Of a stretch of 17,566 bases of DNA, positions 9,410 through 14,995 are shown in pieces (position 1 is the stretch's first letter; each line of letters opens with the position of its first letter). This stretch comes from Anaerolineae bacterium (GTDB taxonomy: Bacteria; Chloroflexota; Anaerolineae; 4572-78; NAK82). Both the position numbers and the translations under genes were made by a program. A model generated the notes under the pieces. That model was not told the DNA's origin. It was given only the letters and a program-made list of their open reading frames with translations, and did no database searches. Location of the stretch: contig JAUVPY010000006.1 in the NCBI GenBank assembly GCA_030598425.1, positions 1-17,566 of the forward strand, given 5' to 3'.

Positions 9410-9853
9410 CTAGCCTCTGCGCATTCTGCTCCGCATAATGAACATGGTGCCCAGCGCGGTGAAGAAGGCGATGGCGATCTTGGTCGGGTCCACCACCGGC
9501 TCAACCTGGACGCCCTCCGGCCCGACGCTGATCACGGCCACCGGCCTGGCCAGAGAGGCACCACCACCGCCGCCACCGCCGCCAAGGCCGGCTCCCTCTC
9601 CCTCCATCTCGGGTTCCTCTTCGCTCATACCCTCCGTTGGGCCGCCTCGGCCCTCTCCACCCCCGATGCCAAGGCCGATTCCCATGCCGACCGACACCTC
9701 CGAGGCGGTAATGACCGTGTGGTCCCCAACCGTAATCGGCTCACCGTAAACCGAACTGGGCCGGGCCACATCGAATAGCTTTTCCACAACTCCCGCAGCC
9801 TGCTTCTGAGTCTTCTCAGCCGCTGTAACGACCTTGTCGAGTTCTCCACTCAT
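9410..9853 (-). CDS. GerW (YtfJ)-family protein
   Basis: The 147-aa protein has an N-terminal amphipathic segment (MSGELDKVVTAAEKTQKQAA). The YtfJ/GerW core follows: LFDVARPSSVYGEPITVGDHTVITASEVSVGMGIGLG, split as FDVARPSSVYGEPI and TVITASEVSVGMG. A Gly/Glu-rich linker with eight consecutive glycines comes next, then a strand region ARPVAVISVGPEGVQVEPVVD and a hydrophobic C-terminal helix (IAIAFFTALGTMFIM) ending in arginines. In Bacillus the founder is a sporulation/germination protein, but homologs occur widely in bacteria that do not form spores and their role is unknown. A strong AAAGGAGG precedes the ATG at 9851-9853. It lies downstream of the bactofilin-like gene on the same strand, with hairpins between. 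Confidence 0.85.
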   Translation of the reverse strand: MSGELDKVVTAAEKTQKQAAGVVEKLFDVARPSSVYGEPITVGDHTVITASEVSVGMGIGLGIGGGEGRGGPTEGMSEEEPEMEGEGAGLGGGGGGGGASLARPVAVISVGPEGVQVEPVVDPTKIAIAFFTALGTMFIMRSRMRRG

Positions 9854-9909
9854 TTTAGTGCCTCCTTTGTCGAATTGATAGCATTAAGGTGACTACAAAT
9901 GTGCTCCAA

Positions 9910-9963
9910 GCCGGTCCGTGACCGGCGGTCTTAATCCTGGCAGCGCCGGGTCTCGGACCCAGC
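9910..9963 (-). terminator. Two tandem hairpins between the bactofilin-like gene and the GerW-family gene
   Basis: Stem 1 is 9945-9952/9956-9963 (GCCGGGTC/GACCCAGC, one G-U type pair, 3-nt loop). Stem 2 is 9910-9915/9921-9926 (GCCGGT/ACCGGC). They lie 27-80 bp after the bactofilin stop. They could terminate or stabilise that transcript; no T run follows, so confidence is limited. Confidence 0.4.
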
Positions 9964-9989
9964 TAGAGCGAAATCCAGTGACAGTAGGG

Positions 9990-11291
9990 CTAGGCCGCCG
10001 CCTCAGCGGTTGGCGCAGGCGCCGCAGGTGGTGTCGGCCGCATCTTCTCACGAAGCGCGACATAGATCGCGCCCAGGCCGATGAGGGTGACGATCACGGC
10101 GACGATGATGCCCAATATCGGAATAACACGCAGGATCTCATAGATGAGGGCACCCAGGGCAAGGGACGCAAAATCCGTCCACCAGCCAGGCTCCGTCTGC
10201 GCCGACAGTCGGGTCAGGATCAGCCGGCCACCGAGATAGGCTACGATAGCTTTGGTAACGAGAGAGAAGACGAAGATGAACAGAGCCACCGCCAGACCGA
10301 GCGTCGCCCCGCCGATGCCGAGAATGTCACCCAGGAGTTGCCCAAAGGTGACCAGACCACCCAAGAGCGCCAGGACGACGAGCGCGATCACGGCGACTAC
10401 CACAGCTAAGGGAAATAGGAATGTTATCAAACAGCCGCGACCGGCGCTGGGCAACGGTCGTTCTTGGGCTTCCGAGCTGGCACGCTGCATGAGGCCGGGC
10501 CAGAAGTACAACAGCAAGCCCCCGACGATCAAGATCGCAATAAACTGGCCGATGCGGTTTGCAATCGCACGCGGAATGCCGAATAGGCCCCGGTCTTGCG
10601 GGCGCTCACCGGCACCCCGTCCCGGCTCGGAGACGACCACATCTACGTCACCGCCGATTCGCGCCTTTTCACTCACCCGCAGACCGGGCGGGACCGCAGG
10701 CACTGACCCGGTAAACTGGGGCACAAACGGCGGTGCTCCCCCCTCGGCGAGAGCGACCTCGCCCGTCACGTCGCCGCCGACGGCGCCGTTCAGTTCCAAC
10801 GCAGCGCTGCCGACGCTCACGTCATTGGCAACTTCACCGTTCACGATCACCTGGTAGCCGCCTGTGTACAAGCTGCGTCCGATGCCGCTGCCCGACTCAG
10901 TCGTCAGGCTGAACCCGCCGAAGTAAACACTGCGTCCGATGCTCGCCTCCGGCCCAACGGTTAGTGAGTATCCCCCAGCATACAGGCTACCATTGACCTG
11001 GCCATTCACCACTAGTGTTTGGCCAGATATGAACAGACTGCCCTCGACGCTGCCATTGATTAACACATCTCTCCCCGTGGCGAACAGGTCACCTTTGACC
11101 GTCCCGTTCATCTCGACCCGCTGTCCCGTTACGAATAGATCGTCGTCAATCACCTCGTCGGCGGGGATTACCACAGTCTCCCCACCACGGAAGTCAGCCG
11201 CCCAAGCCGAACTGGTCAGACCAAAGGCCATCAAACCCAACAGCGCCAACACCAAAAAGGGCTGGCTCCATGTTCTCCAACTGGACTTCAT
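9990..11291 (-). CDS. Secreted/membrane bactofilin-like polymer-forming protein
   Basis: The 433-aa protein starts with a Sec signal peptide (core FLVLALLGLMAFGL, likely cleavage after AWA at about residue 31). About 140 residues follow of short repeated beta-helix rungs such as DDDLFVTGQRVEMNGTVKG, DLFATGRDVLINGSVEG, SLFISGQTLVVNGQVNG and SLYAGGYSLTVGPEA. This repeat pattern is that of bactofilins, which polymerise into filaments. After a linker there are several membrane helices (IGQFIAILIVGGLLLYFWPG; a long hydrophobic stretch around LAVVVAVIALVVLALLGG; LFIFVFSLVTKAIVAYLGG; ILGIIVAVIVTLIGLGAIYV). The beta-helix would then be outside the cytoplasm, unlike classical bactofilins. The ATG at 11289-11291 is preceded by AAGGAGG. 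The role is not known; surface scaffold or stress sensor are guesses. Confidence 0.8.
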   Translation of the reverse strand: MKSSWRTWSQPFLVLALLGLMAFGLTSSAWAADFRGGETVVIPADEVIDDDLFVTGQRVEMNGTVKGDLFATGRDVLINGSVEGSLFISGQTLVVNGQVNGSLYAGGYSLTVGPEASIGRSVYFGGFSLTTESGSGIGRSLYTGGYQVIVNGEVANDVSVGSAALELNGAVGGDVTGEVALAEGGAPPFVPQFTGSVPAVPPGLRVSEKARIGGDVDVVVSEPGRGAGERPQDRGLFGIPRAIANRIGQFIAILIVGGLLLYFWPGLMQRASSEAQERPLPSAGRGCLITFLFPLAVVVAVIALVVLALLGGLVTFGQLLGDILGIGGATLGLAVALFIFVFSLVTKAIVAYLGGRLILTRLSAQTEPGWWTDFASLALGALIYEILRVIPILGIIVAVIVTLIGLGAIYVALREKMRPTPPAAPAPTAEAAA

Positions 11292-11646
11292 ATTGTGCCT
11301 CCTTATGTGTTAGTTGATTAAGATCGTCGCTATTCTATACGCCGATTGCCCACTCCGCGTTGCGCCGCACCACCAAAGCAACATCAGACTGACCGTTTCT
11401 GGAACCGGTTCCTCTCCAGCATAGAGTAGATTGAGGAGCCAAATACTATCTTACCACGTCTCCCCCCTATCTTCAAACGCCAGATGCCAGAATCTTAAGA
11501 TTCACCCCCTTGACAAATGACCAAAGGTCGGTCAGAATCGATTTCCTCGACGAGTTGTCAGAAACGATGAGAACCCTTCTCCACGGGCTCGAATATCGAG
11601 CAAGAAGCAACGACTACCAGCGGCAATCTCAGCAAAGGAGAATACC
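11292..11646. promoter_or_regulatory. 355-bp divergent intergenic region with three perfect palindromes and an SDR promoter
   Basis: No gene is seen here. GGAACCGGTTCC (11401-11412) and AATCTTAAGATT (11491-11502) are perfect 12-bp palindromes. GCTCGA-ATA-TCGAGC (11587-11601) is a third. TTGACA (11510-11515) with CAGAAT 17 bp later (11533-11538) is a plausible promoter for the rightward SDR gene; the second palindrome ends 7 bp before its -35 and the third would be in the leader. These positions suit repressor or activator sites. No convincing promoter was found for the leftward bactofilin-like gene. Confidence 0.5.
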
Positions 11647-12423
11647 ATGAAGACTGCAGCACTCATTACGGGAGCATCCAGCGGAATAGGTTATGAATTA
11701 GCCAAGTTGTTTGCACAGAACGGTCACAATCTAGTGCTGGTGGCCAGAAACCAGAGCAAGCTCCAGAAGCTCGCGGACGAACTGGAAGAGAAGTTCGGGA
11801 TATGGCTCAAGATTTTTCCCAAGGATTTGTCCTTACTTGCGTCGCCGGATGAGGTTTATGCGGAACTGGCGCAAGACTCTATTCAGATCGACATCTTGGT
11901 CAACAACGCCGGTTTCCAGGAATACGGACCTTTCTTTGAGACAGACCTGAACAAGGAACTCCAGATGATCCAGGTCAATCTCACTTCGCTCACACAACTG
12001 ACGAAGCTATTTCTGCCTGGGATGTTGGAACAGGGACACGGGAAGATCATGAACGTTGGTTCAACCGGTTCTTTTGCGCCGGGGCCGCTGAACGCCGTCT
12101 ACTGTGCAACCAATGCCTACGTGCTGAGTTTTTCAGAGGCGATTGCCGAGGAGCTTGACGGCACCGGGGTAACCGTGACCGCGCTTTGCCCGGGAGCCAC
12201 GCGCACAGACTTCATCGCAAAAGCGGGTATGGAAGATGTAAATCTATTTCAAGGGCAGATCATGGACGCCAGGACGGTCGCCGAGGTTGGGTACCGGGCC
12301 CTGATGAAGGGAAAAAGAGTCGCCGTCCCCGGCGTTGGCAACCAGGTTACCACCTTAGCACCGCGGTTCTTACCGAGAAGGTTGGTAACCAGAGCCTCCA
12401 AGAACCTGATGAGCAGAGCGTAG
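11647..12423 (+). CDS. SDR-family oxidoreductase with the catalytic Lys replaced by Asn
   Basis: A 258-aa classical short-chain dehydrogenase/reductase. The N-terminal NAD(P)-binding motif is TGASSGIG (residues 8-15), an Arg in VARNQSKL suggests NADP(H), and NNAG and VNLTSLTQL are present. Of the catalytic residues Ser139 and Tyr152 are in place with the usual 13-residue spacing. The YxxxK motif, however, reads YCATN: codon AAT at 12112-12114 gives Asn156 where Lys is almost invariant. This should cripple proton relay and ribose binding, so the protein may be inactive or altered. The frame is otherwise intact and starts at ATG 11647 with AAAGGAG upstream. A transposase remnant follows directly after the stop in the same frame. 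The substrate cannot be predicted. Confidence 0.9.
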   Translation: MKTAALITGASSGIGYELAKLFAQNGHNLVLVARNQSKLQKLADELEEKFGIWLKIFPKDLSLLASPDEVYAELAQDSIQIDILVNNAGFQEYGPFFETDLNKELQMIQVNLTSLTQLTKLFLPGMLEQGHGKIMNVGSTGSFAPGPLNAVYCATNAYVLSFSEAIAEELDGTGVTVTALCPGATRTDFIAKAGMEDVNLFQGQIMDARTVAEVGYRALMKGKRVAVPGVGNQVTTLAPRFLPRRLVTRASKNLMSRA

Positions 12424-12582
12424 AGCCATCAATACCTTGCCGCCCTCGTAGCCTACATCCACCGTAATCCGAAAAAACACGGCTTCGTCGAGGATTCTCG
12501 CGGCTGGCCGTACTCTTCCTACGGGGCGATCACCTCCAACAAGCCGTCACGAATCCAACGGGCGACCGTGCTGGCCTGTTTG
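12424..12582 (+). pseudogene. C-terminal remnant of an IS200-like REP-associated (Y1/HUH) transposase
   Basis: Directly after the SDR stop codon and in the same frame, the translation reads YLAALVAYIHRNPKKHGFV, then EDSRGWPYSSY and IQRATVLACL. The YIHRNP-(x)-KHGFV ... WPYSSY pattern is the C-terminal signature of COG1943/REP-associated tyrosine transposases. The catalytic HUH motif and the rest of the N-terminal half are missing and there is no start codon, so it is a dead fragment. The open frame runs on to about 12649 but resemblance ends near 12582. Such transposases mobilise REP palindromes, which are abundant nearby. Confidence 0.8.
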
Positions 12583-12588
12583 CTTTCC

Positions 12589-12951
12589 CTACATAGGCAG
12601 ATACAGGAGTCTATCCACGTACTCTTCGGCATCAGATGCAACCCACAATAGATAGAGTTGCTCGATTATCTGCCCCGGGCTGGCGCCACGCTTCAAAAGA
12701 AGCACCCCAGGAACGTGGTGTCCCGCAGCATAATGTGCCCGCACATGCTCCGGGATCGTGCGACGATTCGCAGTGACCAGAATGTAACCTGTCTTTTCAA
12801 TCCACGTCAGTATATCCTGATCCGAAGTACCCTTTGGTGGCGCCAACGGCTGCCCAACCGCCAGAATGTCTATCTCAGCATCAAGTTGCAGTAGTTTGCC
12901 CTGGATCACATAGGGTACATGTTCATCGAGCAAGAAGCGTGGTGGGGTCAC
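12589..12951 (-). CDS. DUF5615 PIN-like protein (probable toxin)
   Basis: The 120-aa protein has the DUF5615 (PIN-like) pattern: FLLDEHVP at the N-terminus with Asp9 and Glu10, QDILTWIEKTGYILVTANRR in the middle, and PGVLLLKRGASPGQIIEQL near the end. Such proteins resemble VapC nucleases and pair with DUF433 antitoxins, as here. The start is GTG at 12949-12951, overlapping the TGA of the upstream gene (GTGA), so translation is coupled. RNase activity is inferred from the fold; the middle acidic positions of true VapC are less clear. No truncation is seen. Confidence 0.82.
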   Translation of the reverse strand: MTPPRFLLDEHVPYVIQGKLLQLDAEIDILAVGQPLAPPKGTSDQDILTWIEKTGYILVTANRRTIPEHVRAHYAAGHHVPGVLLLKRGASPGQIIEQLYLLWVASDAEEYVDRLLYLPM

Positions 12952-13328
12952 TGTCGGCCAGTTACCAGGTATTCTGGGCCTCTCTCGGCCACCACCATTT
13001 CTCGCTTACGTTGAATCCGTTCACGCAGTTCCCGCACAAACTCAGGCGGGTTGCTCTGCTGCTCCTGCCAGGCCGCCTCCGTATAGGCCCGCCACCTCTC
13101 CAGGTACTTGTCTATTTCCTCCTGCTTATGGAGATAGTAGGTGATGGTCGCATAGACCTGCTCCAGCGTCAGTGTGCGATAACGTGCCGCAATCTCTTCT
13201 GGACTGGCGCCACCCAGATAGTCATCCAATACCGTCTCAATCCCAACCCGGGTTCCCTTGATACGGATGTCGTCCGGGCTGAGGAAGTCAAAGTAATTCT
13301 CCATCGGATGTTGGTTATCTGTCTCCAT
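12948..13328 (-). CDS. DUF433-domain protein (probable antitoxin)
   Basis: The 126-aa protein carries the DUF433 winged-helix core near the N-terminus: PDDIRIKGTRVGIETVLDDY, LGGASPEEIAARYRTLTLEQVYATITYYL. A longer than usual charged helical tail (about residues 80-126) follows and may bind the toxin. DUF433 proteins are VapB-like antitoxins of DUF5615 partners and probably autorepress. The ATG at 13326-13328 is chosen because GGAGG lies 5 nt before it; a TTG further up would overlap that site. A consensus -10 lies about 50 bp upstream. Confidence 0.82.
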   Translation of the reverse strand: METDNQHPMENYFDFLSPDDIRIKGTRVGIETVLDDYLGGASPEEIAARYRTLTLEQVYATITYYLHKQEEIDKYLERWRAYTEAAWQEQQSNPPEFVRELRERIQRKREMVVAERGPEYLVTGRQ

Positions 13329-13378
13329 ATCCACCTCCAATGCACCATCACTCGCCTGGCGCCATTGGTACTGAGTTC

Positions 13379-13406
13379 ATTATATATCATAGTCATTCCT
13401 TTGCAA
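13379..13406 (-). promoter_or_regulatory. Promoter of the DUF433/DUF5615 pair
   Basis: Minus strand: -35 TTGCAA (13401-13406), 16 bp, -10 TATAAT (13379-13384). The surrounding alternating AT sequence (TATATATCAT) may host an operator, but no clean palindrome is seen. Confidence 0.55.
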
Positions 13407-13563
13407 GAGCGCTTTCAAAAAGCAGCTCTTCACCCCCTCAGACGTGGTGTAGAGGAACTGGGGCGCAGGGGCAGGACGCCGCCATCGCTCCGCTGGTGTT
13501 GGAGAAAGCCAAGGTCGTGGGGCTTGGACGGATATGGTTCAGATAAGACTCAGTGGGCTTGAA

Positions 13564-13608
13564 AGGTGCCAGGCACTTGTGTAAGCGAAGCGGCAGTGCC
13601 TGGCACCT
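13564..13608. repeat. REP-like hairpin with perfect 14-bp arms
   Basis: AGGTGCCAGGCACT (13564-13577) and AGTGCCTGGCACCT (13595-13608) are exact inverted arms around a 17-nt loop. The right arm begins a block that recurs at 14771. It sits 57 bp downstream of a minus-strand surface-protein fragment and may act as its 3' hairpin. Confidence 0.7.
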
Positions 13609-13643
13609 CAACGCTCACAAGCGGAGAAAGACATCGGGTTTCC
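13599..13643. repeat. Duplicated block, copy 1 (partner at 14771-14814)
   Basis: About 45 bp, beginning CCTGGCACCTCAACGCTCAC and continuing AAGCGGAGAAAGA ... CGGGTTTC. It matches 14771-14814 with about five differences and one gap, in the same orientation, 1172 bp apart. Each copy lies just downstream of a fragment encoding the same surface-protein C-terminus, so the duplication spans both. Confidence 0.75.
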
Positions 13644-13664
13644 AAGGACTGCGTTGGCCGCGTA

Positions 13665-13955
13665 CTACTTGCCCTTGTGGATCTTAATGCTGCCGCCGCC
13701 GAGCTCCGTCCCATCGTACGAGTCGTCGCCGACGCCCATCTTGTTGTCGTAGACGACCCCATCCCCGGCATCCTTGTCCCAGATCTTGATGCGGAAGGTA
13801 TCTGGGCTGCTGTCCTTAGCAGTCAGCATGAAGCCATAGTTCCCGCCGCCGTTGATGGTGCCGGTGCCCTTGTACTTGGCCTTGTCCTGTCCGGCCACCA
13901 CCAGCCAGTCGTAGCTGGTGGAGTGGAAAGACTCTCCATCGTCGGGTGATCGGAA
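13665..13955 (-). pseudogene. C-terminal fragment of a secreted surface protein (5'-truncated)
   Basis: About 96 codons are open from just after the VapC stop. The translation includes SYDWLVVAGQDKAKYKGTGT, INGGGNYGFMLTAKD, FRIKIWDKD, VVYDN and DDSYDGTELGGGSIKIHKGK before the stop. I recognise this as a beta-rich C-terminal domain common at the ends of large secreted proteins of Chloroflexota and some archaea; the function is unknown. There is no start codon with a ribosome site, no signal peptide and no N-terminal domains, so it is a remnant. GC-rich codon choice matches the other surface-protein pieces at 14912-16078. A second, shorter copy of the same C-terminus lies at 14912. Confidence 0.75.
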
Positions 13956-14357
13956 TCATGCAGCCCAGTTGTCAAACCTAAGGCCCTGCACTCTTGAAAA
14001 CTCTCTGACATTGTTGGTCACTAATGTCACACCCAATCTTATCGCTTGGGCAGCTATGAGTGTATCCAATGGACCAATTGGCGTCCCTTGCGCTTCCGGT
14101 ACTGCTCTAACCTCCCCATATGCGATAGCGGCTTGTTCATCAAAATCTGCAATGACAAGAGGAAGCAGGAATTGCTGCAATGCTTGTTGATTCTTCACTG
14201 GATGTTGGCTCTTTCGAACACCATTCTGCAACTCTGCTACGGTGATAGAAGAAACGCCTATCTCCCCAACTGAGTAGGCGTTAAACTTTTCCAATATCTG
14301 GTGTGGTCTCTTCTTGACCAAGTAGATGCAGATATTGGTGTCAAGCAGGTATCTCAT
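13956..14357 (-). CDS. vapC: VapC-type PIN-domain ribonuclease toxin
   Basis: The 133-aa protein has the PIN acidic residues expected for a Mg-dependent RNase: Asp6 in YLLDTNICIYL, Glu42 in TVAELQNGV, Asp98 in IGPLDTLIAAQA, and the TNNVREF motif at 114-120. VapC toxins cleave tRNA or rRNA and stop translation until VapB binds them. The start ATG overlaps the vapB stop by 4 bp, the normal coupled arrangement. Codon usage is more AT-rich than the surface-protein fragments on either side, so the pair looks inserted. Its stop is in frame with the following surface-protein fragment. Confidence 0.93.
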   Translation of the reverse strand: MRYLLDTNICIYLVKKRPHQILEKFNAYSVGEIGVSSITVAELQNGVRKSQHPVKNQQALQQFLLPLVIADFDEQAAIAYGEVRAVPEAQGTPIGPLDTLIAAQAIRLGVTLVTNNVREFSRVQGLRFDNWAA

Positions 14358-14587
14358 TCGAAAAGACCCTCTCGAACTTGTTGCTCAGGCTGGTTTCGGG
14401 TCTCCATAAAGTCATCTGAGAACTGGTCCAGGCTATCAAACAGCGTTTGCCAAGAACCTTGCTCGGGAATTAGCACAACCATATTCCCCACTTTCTTGAC
14501 AAAGACTTGGGTACCATCAAACCGGAACTCTTTGGGAAGCCTGACCGCTTGGCTTCGCCCATTCTTGAATAACTTGGCGGTTCTCAT
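14354..14587 (-). CDS. vapB: VapB-type antitoxin (AbrB/MazE-like DNA-binding domain)
   Basis: The 77-aa protein has the swapped-hairpin AbrB fold signature at the N-terminus: AKLFKNGRSQAVRLPKEFRF, FVKKVGNMVVLIPE. The acidic, flexible tail (LFDSLDQFSDDFMETRNQPE) would wrap the toxin. Two ATGs are adjacent; the second (14585-14587) is preferred because GGAGG stands 6 nt upstream. It probably represses its own promoter through the inverted repeat at 14606-14624. Confidence 0.92.
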   Translation of the reverse strand: MRTAKLFKNGRSQAVRLPKEFRFDGTQVFVKKVGNMVVLIPEQGSWQTLFDSLDQFSDDFMETRNQPEQQVREGLFE

Positions 14588-14605
14588 CATACACCTCCCC
14601 TTCGA

Positions 14606-14624
14606 TATATACCACTAGTATATA
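14606..14624. promoter_or_regulatory. vapBC operator/promoter
   Basis: TATATAC (14606-14612) and GTATATA (14618-14624) form a perfect inverted repeat around a 5-nt centre, 19 bp before the preferred vapB start. It overlaps a TATACT -10-like hexamer on the minus strand. Position and symmetry fit autorepression by the VapBC complex. Confidence 0.7.
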
Positions 14625-14770
14625 CTACCATGAACCGTCCGCAAAGTCAAGGGGCGGGCCTAACAGCGTAGTGGATAACCCGCCAGCGCCGCCATCGGGC
14701 GTTGATGCTGCGCAAAGCCCTCACATATCTCTCGGACGAGCAGCATGCCCGTGCTATGGGACTTGAAGCG

Positions 14771-14814
14771 CCTGGCACCTGAACGCTCACAAGCGGAAAA
14801 AGAAGCCGGGTTTC
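14771..14814. repeat. Duplicated block, copy 2 (partner at 13599-13643)
   Basis: It begins CCTGGCACCTGAACGCTCAC and continues AAGCGGAAAAAGAAGCCGGG. See copy 1 for the alignment. Copy 2 lacks the left hairpin arm present in copy 1 and instead runs into the 33-bp palindrome at 14801-14833. Confidence 0.75.
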
Positions 14815-14833
14815 TTGAAGAAACCCGGCTTCT
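14801..14833. repeat. 33-bp near-continuous palindrome (AGAAGCCGGGTTTCTT arms)
   Basis: The two 16-nt arms (14801-14816, 14818-14833) are exact reverse complements around a single G. As RNA it would form a very stable stem of about 14 bp with a small loop. The same kind of sequence (GAAACCCGGCTTCT) is familiar to me as a dispersed repeat in Chloroflexota and cyanobacteria. On the plus strand it is followed by TGGTTGTTTAG, so it could also terminate rightward transcription. Confidence 0.75.
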
Positions 14834-14858
14834 GGTTGTTTAGACCATATTGGGATCA

Positions 14859-14885
14859 GGGGCAGGTCAGGGACCGACCCGCCCC
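14859..14885 (-). terminator. GC-rich hairpin downstream of a surface-protein fragment
   Basis: GGGGCAGGTC (14859-14868) and GACCCGCCCC (14876-14885) pair with one mismatch around a 7-nt loop, 27 bp beyond the minus-strand stop at 14912. There is no T run. It could be a former 3' hairpin of the surface gene or a REP-like repeat. Confidence 0.4.
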
Positions 14886-14911
14886 TGTGCGTGCTACCGC
14901 ATGGCGAGCGA

Positions 14912-14995
14912 CTATTTCTTGTGGATCTTGATGTTGCCGCCGCCCAGCTCCGTGGCGACGTCGGAGTCGTCGGACTGGTCTGTCCTTTTGCCCCG
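14912..14995 (-). pseudogene. Short second copy of the surface-protein C-terminus
   Basis: About 27 codons read RGKRTDQSDDSDVATELGGG then NIKIHKK and stop, matching the end of the fragment at 13665 (DDSYDGTELGGGSIKIHKGK). Nucleotide similarity is also clear (CTTGTGGATCTT and GCCGCCGCC tracts). It begins right after the stop of the PKD/thrombospondin-repeat frame and is in the same frame, which suggests a deletion or recombination joined the ends of two surface genes. Confidence 0.65.

Larger units (their letters stand above)
14588..14911. other. Intergenic region upstream of vapB: operator, REP-like hairpins, no gene
   Basis: About 324 bp between vapB and the next surface-protein fragment. 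It holds the vapBC operator, the second copy of the duplicated block, and two strong hairpins (14801-14833 and 14859-14885). A 25-codon open frame from ATG 14706 (MLRKALTYLSDEQHARAMG) looks protein-like, but it has no ribosome site and I recognise no family; it may be a gene remnant. Confidence 0.6.

Noticed and set aside
9438..9749. Proline-rich plus-strand open frame
   Set aside because: It is antisense to the glycine-rich linker of the GerW-family gene, which explains the proline run.
13329..13340. TTG start for the DUF433 gene
   Set aside because: It would include the GGAGG that serves the ATG at 13326-13328.
13430..13560. Open plus-strand frames upstream of the REP-like hairpin (for example DAAIAPLVLEKAKVVGLG)
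   Set aside because: They are short, have no start with a ribosome site and show no recognised family; possibly a gene fragment but not supportable.
14706..14780. Small plus-strand peptide gene
   Set aside because: It has no ribosome site or recognisable family and ends inside a repeated block. It is noted as a possible remnant only.
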